From NCBI RefSeq assembly GCF_001642475.1, contig NW_019173932.1:682001-746000 (forward strand): a DNA stretch of 64,000 nucleotides, given 5' to 3'. The translations under genes were made by a program, and so were the position numbers. This stretch comes from Fonsecaea monophora (lineage: Eukaryota > Ascomycota > Eurotiomycetes > Chaetothyriales > Herpotrichiellaceae). Below, piece by piece: positions 23,415 through 34,055 of the stretch (positions are counted from its first letter, which is position 1; every line of letters starts with the position of its first letter). The notes beneath the pieces were generated by a model. That model searched no databases, was not told the origin of the DNA, and saw only the letters and a program-made list of their open reading frames with translations.

Positions 23415-24305
23415 ATGGCTGTACGAGCACAGGTAAGAGATTCTCGTCTCTTTTTCTCTCTTTTGCAAGAGGGGATTCTAAATGTCTTTGTGCGTGCGCA
23501 GTTCGAAAACTCCAATGAAGTGGGCGTCTTCGCCAACCTCACCAACAGTTACTGTCTTGTCGCGGTTGGGGCTTCTGAGAACTTCTACTCCATCTTCGAG
23601 TCCGAACTCGCTGATCTCATCCCCATCGCCCACTGCACCATCGCCGGCACCCGCATCGTTGGCCGCTTGACTTCAGGCAACAAGAATGGTCTCCTAGTCC
23701 CCACGTCCACCACCGACCAGGAATTACAACACATCCGCAATACTCTGCCAGATAGTGTCAAGGTTGAAAGGATAGAGGAGAGATTATCGGCGCTGGGCAA
23801 TGTCGTGTGTTGCAGTAAGTAGGCGCCTTTTTTTTAGACTGCCAAGTGGTGTGCAGATCGTCTTTATTAACACCAGCGCCACTCTGTAGATGACCACGTT
23901 GCCCTCGTCCATCCGGACCTCGAACGAGAAACCGAAGAAATCATCGCAGACACCCTGGGCGTCGAAGTCTTCCGCCAAACCATCGCCGGCAACGTGTTGA
24001 CCGGCTCCTACATGTCCCTCTCAAACCAAGGCGGCATCGTCCACCCGAAAACAAGTATTCAAGATCAAGACGAGCTGAGTTCGTTACTACAAGTGCCGCT
24101 AGTTGCGGGCAGTGTCAACCGAGGCAGCCCCGTCGTTGGTGCCGGCATGGTTGTCAACGACTGGTTGGCCGTGACGGGAATGGACACCACGGCTACAGAA
24201 CTGAGCGTCATCGAGAGTGTCTTCAGACTGGGCGAAGGCGGCCCCGGTGGACTGGATGCCAGGATGAAGGCCAACAAGGAGAGCATTGTCGAGAGCTTCT
24301 ATTGA
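23415..24305 (+). CDS. TIF6: Eukaryotic translation initiation factor 6 (ribosome anti-association factor)
   Basis: Three exons, 23415-23432, 23502-23814 and 23890-24305, encode 248 residues against a family length of about 245. Exon 1 gives only MAVRAQ, and splicing restores the invariant MAVRAQFENSNEVGVF start. Family landmarks follow: LTNSYCLVAVG, AGTRIVGRLTSGNKNGLLVP, NDHVALVHPDLE (rebuilt across the second intron), NVLTGSYMSLSNQGGIVHP and VAGSVNRGSPVVGAGMVVNDW. Tif6 binds the 60S subunit in the nucleolus, is needed for 60S maturation, and blocks 40S joining until released by Efl1/Sdo1. Both introns are short with clear GTAAG donors. Confidence 0.97.
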
Positions 24306-25748
24306 GCCCTTGGATCCTACTCCACCTATGCAAAACATCTCTTTATTGGACATTGGGAATACTGGACACTGATCGACACCCTTCACTCGTGTACAATGAT
24401 ACTTTTTCCCCATGCCAAATGGACCTTTGCATGGGTTAGTCGCTGACGACGAGGACAAGGAACGTGGGACGCACCTTTGGGCGGATTACTTTTTCTTAAT
24501 CCCGCATTTCTCCATGAACTCTGGTTGGATCCGCATCATGGCATGTGTGCTGGTGCAGGTGTTTGGATTTGACCTACCAAGAACATTTACAGAGGTTGTG
24601 CATGCTCACCCGAGAGTGAAGCCACATGCTCCGATATGGACGGATACAGATACAGCTACTGAAGGTTGTCGCCTCGTTTCGACCGGTCGCTTTCAGCACG
24701 AGCTTCAGCACGAGCACGAGCACGAGCACAAGCGCAGGAGCGCAGGAGTGAGAGAGTCCCGAGTGTCCGGTCAGTATGTGAAAGCAGATGAACGCCCACG
24801 AACGCACATCCCAACATCATTACCCAGCCCACACCCATGCGCAATGGAGTGAGGATCGAGGTGCTACGAACGGGTCTGGGCTTGATCTTGATCGCTTTCT
24901 TTTCCACAAACAAGGCTATGATCTCACGCTCGATCGAGCCCGACACTTGAACACAAATTACGAGGCAATGAAGGCGGTGAAGGAGAACTACGAGTAGGAT
25001 GAGAGGCATGAAAAGGGACGAGGGAGTGGAACCCAAAAAATCAAAAATAATGACTGAGTGGTTCATCAATTGATTGATTGATAGATGGATCGAATGCGCT
25101 CTGCAAGGTCATACGCGTTCAAAAAGCCACACTCAGGTACCTAACTACCTACCTACCTACCTTCTACCTACCTTCCTGCCTAGATACAGTACACTCAAGT
25201 TCTGTCCTCGATCCCTCGATCCCTCGCCCTCGTCGATATGATTTGTACATGTTCAGAAACTTGACCATCTACCTAATACCTGAATCAATGCCGGACTTTT
25301 GACATGTTTTGTTTGTATTCTCGTTCTCATTCGCTTTCGCTTTCGCTCTCGCTCTGGCTTTCGCTTGAGAAACCGCTCGTGTGTGTAGTAAACTATATCA
25401 GACCGAGGGTGCGCATATGCTAGCTACTACGCGACCAATATGGCAGGCATTCTCGCACTCCTTTTGTCAAGGCGCAAAGAATAAAAAAGGAAATGGATCT
25501 TGACTCCAAAACATGTGCATGAAGATGGCCGTGTCCCAAGACCAAGACACAATCCTAGTAGCCCTCCCCCTCAAGGGCGCTTCGGAAACCCTCGCCAACG
25601 GTTCCCGTCTTCGCATCCCTCAATAAATGGGATATCAGGTTGATGTACACAAAAATGCCCAACTAGCTCCAAGACCGCTCCCTGAACCTGACAAGCCCGC
25701 GATGCAATACAAGCCCCGACCCCATGGTAACAGCCCTTATCGGCCTGC
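24306..25748. other. Convergent intergenic region between TIF6 and SET2
   Basis: No supported gene. Simple repeats are a CACGAG hexamer tract at 24709-24729, a TACC/CTTC-rich tract at 25136-25174, and TTTCGC/CTCGCT repeats at 25330-25368. An open frame at 24412-24852 has no recognisable domain. Confidence 0.5.
25136..25174 (+). repeat. TACC tetranucleotide tract
   Basis: Mostly (TACC)n with interruptions, starting from GGTACC. It belongs to the same dispersed intergenic motif family seen at 40.5-45 kb and 58.7 kb. Confidence 0.8.
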
Positions 25749-28700
25749 CTATGTGGCGGCAACGGGCTGATCATCCACCATGGGATTCCTCGGCTCCCCC
25801 TTCGCCTCCACTGCAGTCCCGTTTCGTATGACCACGTCTTCCATATCATCATACCCTTCCTCCGTATCTTCCGCCTGTGCCTGAGCGAGCACATCCGCCA
25901 TGCTCTGGCCCTTGAAACTGGTGTCGGCGTAGATGTCTGTTTCTCCACCCATCACCACATCCGCGCCTTCATGTTCACCTTCACCAGGTGTGCCGTCAGG
26001 CGGTGACTCTGCTGGCGGCGCAGGTGGCGGTGGTGGCGGCGGAGGAGTCTCAGTATCCATGTTGAGTCGTTTCACTGGTGACCCAATCGGTTCTCTCTCG
26101 TCCTCTCCTTCAGCCGTGACGGATTCGTCTGCCTCGAGTCGCTTACGCTTTAATGTGCCAACCCCATTGGAATCAGCTGGTGTATTGAAATTCGGCGTGG
26201 CTTCCGCGTCGTCGTCTTCGTTATCCGACATTTTCATGTCTTCATGATCCACGGTGGTGTCTGCCTCAGGAGGAGATACTGCGGGAGACTGGGCAGGTGA
26301 CGCAACGGGTCCTTCACCACCCCCTGGCCCTTTCTTTCCTTTTTCTCTTGCCGCCTTTTCGGCTTCGTGCTTCTTGTGTTTTTGATACGCCTTTTCAAAG
26401 AATTGCTTGCAAAATTCCTTGACTTTCTTCTGTTGTCGCTCGTCAATCTTTGTGGGATCCTTGACTCGGCCCGCTTTGTAATCTGATGCCACCAGCTTTT
26501 TTGCGATCTCCTTTGCAAATCGCTTTAGATCGTCCCGGGGAATCTTGTGCTTGTATTTGTTCATCACGTGAGAGATATGAGGGAAGAGCTGGACATCCCG
26601 GTCAGACGTGGCCCGTAGTATGCAAAAGACAAAGCGGTACTTACAGTATTCTCGTAAAGCTTCTTCTGTTTCTCGATGTCGTACGATTTCCACTTCTCTT
26701 CCTTCTTCACTTTGGCAGGTTCGGGCGTGGCCGGCGTGCTGTTTTTGGTGTCTTTGTCGTGGGACGTGACGATGTTCTCGATGATACTCTTGAGCACATC
26801 TCGTTCCGACGGTTGTTTTGGTGGCGGCGGAGGAGGGGCCTCTTCTGCGGGTTTCGTGGGTCGGGCCCACGTTGTCTGCCCGGTGACAGAATAGTAATAT
26901 GTTCTGCCTTTGTCCTGAGCCGTAAACCAGCCTCGCGGTAGTGGAGGTGGCCCGCGATGAAAAGGTAGAGGAGGACGTGAGTAGAAAGAACCCGGTCGTT
27001 GAAGTGACCGTGGACCCGACGGTGCATTCAGCGAGGCAGGCCCTCGCGGTGGGGATCGCGATCTTGATCTCGATTTGGATTTTCTTCGTCCCTGGGCAGA
27101 CTCTCGCCTCTCGAACGGCGTAGTCTCCGTCTTGACAGGCGTGTTTGCGTCTTCCCTCTTCTTCCGGGGAATTCTGTAGGCCAATTCGAGCTTCGACCAA
27201 GCATCCAGAAGCGCCGAGGCTTGACTTGCTACTTTCTCGTCAGAATGGTTAGTCAAAGACTCCATTGTCTTGTCAATCTTTGCATCGACAATCTTGTTTC
27301 TCGTGAGGCGTGGTAATCTGTTGAGGACGTCGAGAATCTGAAGGATGATGTTTTCATCGTCTCGCCATGCCGAGAGCTGAGAGTTGAGGATCTGGTATCC
27401 GTGGAATCTGACAACGCGGTGCCACGCCTGATCATCAGTACACCGTTGGATGCGTTGCAGCAATTTGACGGCAATCCATTTCTCCTTGCATTGCATGAGT
27501 GCGGCCATAACCTTGGTCACGCTGTCGACGTCCAGCGATTTGGCTTCGACGCTATCAACGTATTCCTCGTCGTCTTCTGCTGTCTTCCTCTTGCGTGGCC
27601 GCTTCGCAACCACGGTGTCCCAAGAATCAGCATCCTCGATACCCAGGGCCTCTATCGTGGCTGCCGATAGCTTAGTGGCTCGTTCGGTCTGGGTCTTGCC
27701 TCCAATGAAACCTGTGCAGTTGGCCTCACCACAGTAGCAAGGTTGTGGATTGGCGCCATATCGATCGACATTGTAGTTGAAGACCAATTCTTCCCCGGCC
27801 TTGATATAGCGCTCAGCGAAGATGCCCATGCGCAATTTGTCCCCAACCACCCATTTGTCGACGTAGCAGTTGGGGTTGCAGGAGTGGTTGCAAAACCGAC
27901 CGAGGTTCCCTTTCTTCGTCGCATCGATAAACTCACCCTTGCTCAGGGACATGAAATAGAAATGTTTGATTCCTTCTTCATCGTACTGCAGCATACGCTT
28001 CCGGAAAGTGGCTTCGGGAATGGTCTCGCCAATGTATTCAAAGATAAAGTCATGCGGTCGCAGATCGACATCGGTGCGAAGGCCATAGCCCTTCTTTTCG
28101 GTCTTGATAATCGAGACTTTGGCGTAGAGGCGCCTGAGAAACCTTTGATTTTGGCACGAAACACCGCAGCCACAGTCATCGGCACATTCCATTTTACACG
28201 CGCGGTTGATGCAGTCGGAATCCTCCCCACAGGCAAGGTTCTGCCTCGTGGACGGGTCTGGATACACATGGTTAGTCGCTGCCAGAATTATCTAACCATC
28301 CAGATTATAGCCAAACTCACCCCACTCCTCGCTGCAATCACAGTCGAGGGCATGTTCGCTGAATCCGAGGTATTTGTTTTGATAAGTGCACGCATCAATG
28401 ACGGTGAATGTCGAGGTGGCTTCTTTTGTTGCGTCCGGGAGGTGGTCGAAGAGAGGAGCGACACGGGGTGGAAGCTTAGAGGTGGTTCGGGAGGTCTTTG
28501 CGGGCTTCGAGGCTTCCTTGGGTTCAGGCTTGACGGGCGAGGTGGAGGTTGAGTGGTCACCATTTGCCTCGTTCGGCTCTTTCTTGGCAGTTGACGTGTC
28601 AGGATCACCGGCCGGAGGGCGATTTGAAGAGGACGTCGATACAGAGGATGAGCGGGAGGACTTTAATCGGACTGGTTTCAGAGATGGTGAAGCCGAGGGG

Positions 28701-28852
28701 CTCGCCGAGCTCTGATGCTTGATGGTGGCTACGCGGGTTGTGCTGAGCTCGTGAGCAAGCTCAGCGTCCACCGACTCTTCGCGCTTGACCTCAACCATCT
28801 CGTGCTCATCTGCAGACGGCCGTCTGGACGAATCTCTGCTTAGTCGACCCAT
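25749..28852 (-). CDS. SET2: Histone H3K36 methyltransferase Set2
   Basis: Minus-strand exons 28852-28321, 28257-26645 and 26588-25749 give 994 residues. Domains in order: disordered N terminus; AWS at about 165-222 (CDCSEEW, NLACGEDSDC); SET at about 222-342 with GRFCNHSCNPNC (297-308) and ELVFNYN; post-SET CYCGEANCTGFIG at about 351; the helical Set2 inhibitory/TFIIS-like region at about 420-510; WW at about 616-648 (LPRGWFTAQDKGRTYYY); and C-terminal SRI, rebuilt across the second intron (NTLFPHISHVMNKYKHKIP), which binds the phosphorylated RNA polymerase II tail. It trimethylates H3K36 on transcribed genes. An in-frame upstream ATG at 28939 would add 29 residues; 28852 is preferred because MGRLSRDSSR looks like a natural disordered start. 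Downstream of SRI is a Pro-rich acidic tail. Confidence 0.96.
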
Positions 28853-30242
28853 CTGGACGATGATTGCGATGAATTTGGAGACTCGGACGATGATTTGGCG
28901 CCAGGCCGACGCAGAAGTGAGGTGGTGCAGAAATTTCACGGGGTCTCATGGGCATCTGGGCGATACGAGCCAAACAACCATGGAGCTCCACCAACGGCAG
29001 CAATTCACCACCGGACAGTCCAGGACCTCAAGCGCAATGATCAGTATGATGGCCTTTTCAACTGCGCGTGCCAACTGCGTCAATTGCCCGACGTTCGACA
29101 GTTGAAATGGGACAGTAGCGAAGCCGTCGGGTGGTCTATGAATGAACGAGGGGCAGAGGTGTCTACCACCCCATAAATTCGCAGTTGCACAGTGATTTCT
29201 TTTTTCCTCTTCTCCTTCAAGCAGTGAATGGTCTGTAGTTGTCTCTGCAGCGACCGAGGACCAGGTGACGGAGCAAGAGCAATAGAGCGGCGGTGAGTGA
29301 AGAACACTCAAAAGGGCAGGATAGCGTGGTGGCTTCCTCCCATCATATCCGCCACAGGCACAGGCACAAGGCAGTGAAATATGTAACCAATAAACAAGGG
29401 ATCCCGGCAGCAATCGCTCACAAAAAGAGCCCAAGGACCAACCAAGAGCAGAAAATGAAGATGTGGGAGTTCGGGTTCCAAGAAAGGGCAGATGGTGGTT
29501 TGGTGGAGAGAAGGGGAGGAGGGCAAAAGGCTGAAGATGAATTTCCTTTCAAGGTCTCGCTCTTGTCTCGCTCTCTCCTCTCTCTCTTTCCCTTGTCCAC
29601 CACCAAATGGCCCCGGATAAGCCCATGCCAAGCCGATCCTCCAACATTCCGCTTCTCAGCCCTGCAAAAGAGTCATTGTCATTTACCAAGCGACCATGTT
29701 CTCCTCCTCAATATCCCCATCACCATCATCATCACCGCCGTCAACATCATCACCCACGTATCCTCTCGCATGCACTATGCCTTCCTCCTATCCAACCAAA
29801 ACGGGCAACCGTCATCAAACTCACCCATCCAACATGTGCCTTTCATCTCCAACACCTCGATGATGGGTTCACGTCCTTGTCGAGACAGTCTCCCTCTGCG
29901 TCGATCCCAGGGTCACCACTCTCGCCTGTTGCCTGTCTATCCACAATATCCGCGAATCCTCGCTATGTCTATTAACCCAGCCGTCCCTTTTACTCCCAAA
30001 ACAAAAATCCTTGATGGTGGTATCTGGCATAATCAGACACGGAATTCCCAAATATGAGCCTGTATGTCCTGTGGTCATTGAGAGGGCTGGAATATGATGC
30101 AACCAAAAATGCGACAAACGACGTATCCGCAGCCTGCAACTTCTTCTCGTCGCAGACAATCGACCCTCTTGTGTAAGGCACCCTGTGCGGCGCGAATGCA
30201 CAAGATATGGCGAGTGATCCACCCTCAACCGCATCTGCTGGA
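28853..30242. other. Intergenic upstream of SET2
   Basis: No supported gene. CT- and CAT-rich simple sequence runs at 29560-29760. A 254-codon open frame at 29293-30057 is low in complexity and has no domain, so it is not called. Confidence 0.5.
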
Positions 30243-33015
30243 TCATCCGACCTCGTCTTTCGATCGTGTTCGGCTCTTGCTCTTGACCATGTCCACAAAC
30301 CCCATAAAAGAGGTTCTTGCTTGCCGTCCAGCATCTACTGCCTTACCTTTCCAGACGGACGAGTGCCTGCCCGGTGAGTTGGGACTAGTCGGCGTGTTCT
30401 CCTCTACTTCACCTCCAGCTCCTGCTGGCGGAGGTGTGCTTGCTTTGCAGGAGTCTGCTTCTCTGGCTCGCGCTCGTTCTGCTTTCTCGGCCGCGATCCA
30501 TTCCCGGTGCTCCTGTCTCCTTTTCTCATATTCTTCTCTTGCGGCTTGCCGAAGTGCGCGGCTGACTTCGGTCACCCGTGCCTTTCGAGCAGAGAACTGC
30601 GTATAGTCTTTGATCTGATTTTTGGCTTCTTCGCCTTTCGCCGCCCATTTTCCTGCGAGTCCGCTAATGGCCAGCAATCTGGCATCCACGCGTCTTGTGA
30701 GGTAGACATTGGGCTCTTTCTTCTCCTCTTTGGCTCGAGCCATTATCCGCTCAATCTCGTCACGGTACGCGGTTTCATAAATGTCCACGTCTGCCGCTCC
30801 TGGACTTTCACTAACAATGGGCACATCATCGTCCGTGGAGACGAACGTCCCGTCGTTATCGCTGCTAGAACTGACCCCCGAAAAGGTGGACGGACCAATG
30901 TAAAGGTACAATTGGTCTTCCAGAGGGTCGTGTGCATGGCCCCGGTGACCGATCTCGTCTGCTGTGTTTGCATGTGGTCTCAGCGATCGGAAAGGAGGTA
31001 GCTTCATTGGATCGAGCTTCTCAATGTCCACCATGCTTTGAACTCTCGAGAGCGAGTCATCGGTGTTTGTGAGCGTGTGAGTTAGCATTCCTGAAGGACT
31101 GCTAGAATCCCTGCCTCTGTCCACTCCTGTTTGCTCTTCGGTCTTCGTCGTATCGTCTATACTCAGCGTTGGTACCGGTCGTACATTCAGCTTCTTCATG
31201 TCTTGAGAAAGCTCTTCAATCCGTGGCTCTGCGCCTGTGTGTTCTTGCCCAAAAACACTGAAACTGTGAGACTTCAGCGGAAGGGATCCGGAGTCTTTGA
31301 TCATGGCTGCCGGTGGTTGAGAGAAATGTGCGCCGTCTTGATCACCCAGAATTGAAGTAATTCCCTTGGGTTTATCTTTGCCTACGAGGGACTTGAACTT
31401 GTTCACGGCTTTTACCTGCAGGAAATTTGTCAGTAGAGTCCATTCCAATGGTCCATCGCAAAAGCTTACAACTGTCATGAGATTCCTCACGTTTTTGGTT
31501 ATTGCCGCATTCATCTCGGCTTCTGTAGGCGGCTCAACGAGATCAGCGGTGTTCTCCTCTTCTGGAAGAAGCCTGTCAGTGCCCTTGTTCGTAACCCACG
31601 GATGTTCCTGAACCAGGTCAGCATTTGCAACAAGCGTCAGTGATGCTATTTACTCTCAACTCCCGCATTTTAATGCGTTTATGCGGATCTTTCTCCAGGA
31701 TGCGGTTCATGAGATCCCGGAAGTCATCATCTATGTCGTCGCCCAGGTCTGGCTCTTCGGTCTTGATAGCCTCGTAGAGCTCAAAAATGCCCGTCTTCTC
31801 AAATGGGATTCTGCCGTACTTCAAGCAGTACAAAGTAACCCCCATAGACCAGATATCCGCCGCGCGCCCCGACACATCTCCGTGTCGAGCAATACAGAGC
31901 TCCGGCGGGAGGAACGCTGGGCTACCGGCGGATTTTGCTGTGCGCATTTCCGAGTCTTTTTCAAACATTTCCGAGACGCCAAAATCGACCACTTTGAGAA
32001 CATCGTCTTCTGTGACTAAGCAGTTGTCGGGTTTGATATCGCGGTGCACTACACCTTGCGCATGCAAATACTCAATTCCCAGGATCAAGTCTCGGAACCA
32101 GTATCGACAGACATGGTCAGGGTATGGATCTGCTCTTTCTTCTAAGCCTACCTTCATGACGACGCCTTTTTTGCACATTTCTAGTACCATGTACAGCGAA
32201 TCTTCTGTCGGGTCGTCCAGCACCTCAATCAGGGATACTAGATTTGGGTGGTTCAATTTCTTCATGATGGCAATCTCTTCTTTGATCAGGTCTATTGCAC
32301 TGGCCTGTAACTCGCCTTCGTTGCCGACATTTCGATGTAGGGGAGAATTAAAGCCCTGCAATGCTCCACGACGTCGCTGGGACAAAGGTTTCCGGAGGAT
32401 GTGCGACTGTGCTCGCTTGCGCAGCCGGGCTTTAGAAAATTCTTTGACAGCCTAAGTAAGTAGGTCAGCAAATATTCTGCGTTTTAATCCATTTGGTAGA
32501 CTCACGTATTCTTTCCCATACTGATCAATAGCTAAATGGACTGCTCCAAAGGATCCGCGCCCAATCTCTTGCTTGATGATATATTGATTGATGCGATGTT
32601 CTGCAACGCCATCGTCTTTGCTAGTGACATATTCGGATCGTGCATTGAGGGATTCCTGCAGAGGCCAGATCAGTAGGCTTATATAGTCATTCCAGGAGGT
32701 TTTACATACCTTGACCTGTCTGGCGGCTGAAGGCGTCCGGCGATGATGGCGGGAAGGTGTATTGTACTCTGGGCTGGACCTGCGGCTCTGGTCAGACACT
32801 TTGGACCAGCCGCGGAAGTATTAGGTGTCCACTACTCACAAGTGTTTGACCACAGGAGGCTTTTGCGAGGCGGATGAGTCGTTGGCGTTGGCAGCTTCGC
32901 GCAGGGCATTCACATGTGATTGTGGTCGATCGCGGGGTTGATCTTGAGCATTGCTTACTGGAAAGCGAAAAGCTTCCTCCGCCGACGTGGACGTAGGCGA
33001 CGCGACGATATCCAT
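30243..33015 (-). CDS. Serine/threonine kinase, CaMKK/Ssp1 (CmkC) type
   Basis: Six minus-strand exons, 33015-32840, 32779-32710, 32655-32506, 32451-31654, 31607-31470 and 31415-30243, give 834 residues. The intron 32709-32656 is in frame (54 nt, GTATGT, CTGAT branch, CTGCAG) and would be read through by a simple ORF caller. The glycine loop is GRGSFGAV (about 113-120), the lysine is in AVKEF (K135), and an Arg-rich insert follows. The catalytic loop is HRDIKPDN (D270), then DFGVSE (288-293) and SPAFLPPEL in the activation loop. The insert after the lysine and this activation loop are typical of CaMKK/LKB1-group kinases such as fission yeast Ssp1, which activate AMPK/Snf1 and CaM kinases. The C-terminal 390 residues are mostly disordered with a coiled coil. 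The start has no in-frame upstream ATG before a stop at 33058-33060. Confidence 0.9.
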
Positions 33016-33443
33016 GAGGCCGTCGACATTTGAATTGAAAGCCTCCCTCGGTGGCAATCAGATATCTTGATACGGAGCCCCGATGAGCTCAGCTTTCGCT
33101 AGGGACGGTCGCCAGCGAAGAATGACGCTGGAGGGCCTTGGGGTTGGTGAGGGTCAAGGCTCATGGCAAGTGGATTAATTTCTCCGCTGCACTTGCCTGT
33201 TCTCGGCTCTTCGGAGGCTTCACATTGCTGAGTTGTCGAACTGCAAGTGACCACCAACCACACGCAACGAACCCTCATTCTAGACAGTCCGACCTCCTAT
33301 TGAAGTTCAAATATGCGATCAAGTTCTAGAAGCCGTCACATCTCTTCTGTTTTCATCTGATCGGACTGCTGAGTGATTCAGTCTCATGCTTGTGTCTGCC
33401 CCGCTCAAACCTTAGGAGTGTGAAACCAGCACTCACCGTCACA
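33016..33443. promoter_or_regulatory. Bidirectional promoter region, kinase/BET5
   Basis: 428 bp separate the divergent start codons of the kinase and BET5. No clear TATA box is seen on either side, as is usual for housekeeping fungal promoters. Confidence 0.5.
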
Positions 33444-34055
33444 ATGGTTGTCTACTCTTTCTATATATTCGATAGACATGGTAAGAGCCAGATCAACGGT
33501 CAGGCTTGACCTTTTCCATTGAGATTTGCTGATGATTGCAGCCGAGTGTATATACAAGCGGCAGTGGCTTCCTCCAGCAATTTCAACTACTGGCAAAACC
33601 TCAAGGCCGTCATCTCAGACATACGTCAATGGCGGGCCGCACTCACGCTCTGTGCTAAGCGCAGAGGACGATGCAAAGCTCATATTCGGGACAGTGTTCT
33701 CCTTGCGGAACATGGTTCGAAAGTTAGGAGGAGAAGACGACAGGTTTGTCGGTTGCGAAATCGATAGACCAGTCTTGCTGATTGAGACCACAGTTTCCTT
33801 TCTTACCGAACCTCCCAGTATAGACTGCACTATTACGAGACACCGACTAATACCAAGTTTGTCATGCTCACGGACACCAAGTCTGGCTCAATGAGGTTAG
33901 CTTTGCAGCAAATCTACGTGAATTGTTACGTCGAGTATGTGGTCAAAAATCCATTGTCACCTGTCGAGCATCCTGGTGGGATCGGTGTCAACAACGAATT
34001 GTTTGAAGCAAGCCTGGAACAATTTGTGGTAGGATCAATTCTGCATGCTGAGTGA
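33444..34055 (+). CDS. BET5: TRAPP complex subunit Bet5 (TRAPPC1)
   Basis: Exons 33444-33480, 33542-33743 and 33794-34055 give 166 residues. The N terminus MVVYSFYIFDRH and the rebuilt RHAECIY are diagnostic of Bet5. Splicing of the second intron gives the longin-fold core GEDDSFLSYRTSQYRLHYYE, then PTNTKFVMLTDTKSGSMR and LYVEYVVKNPLSP-like sequence. TRAPP acts as a guanine nucleotide exchange factor for Ypt1 and tethers ER-derived and Golgi vesicles; Bet5 is one of its small longin core subunits. The 3' end is uncertain. Unspliced translation adds VGSILHAE and stops at 34055. A possible 44 nt intron, with a GTAGGA donor at 34029 and ending TGCTGACAG, would instead end the protein with two other residues near 34079. 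Confidence 0.92.

Noticed and set aside
24412..24852. 146-codon ORF after TIF6
   Set aside because: Contains the CACGAG hexamer repeat and no recognisable domain; no splice-linked partner found.
29293..30057. 254-codon plus-strand ORF upstream of SET2
   Set aside because: Low-complexity CT/CAT-rich sequence, no domain, and odd composition; probably leader or intergenic sequence open by chance.
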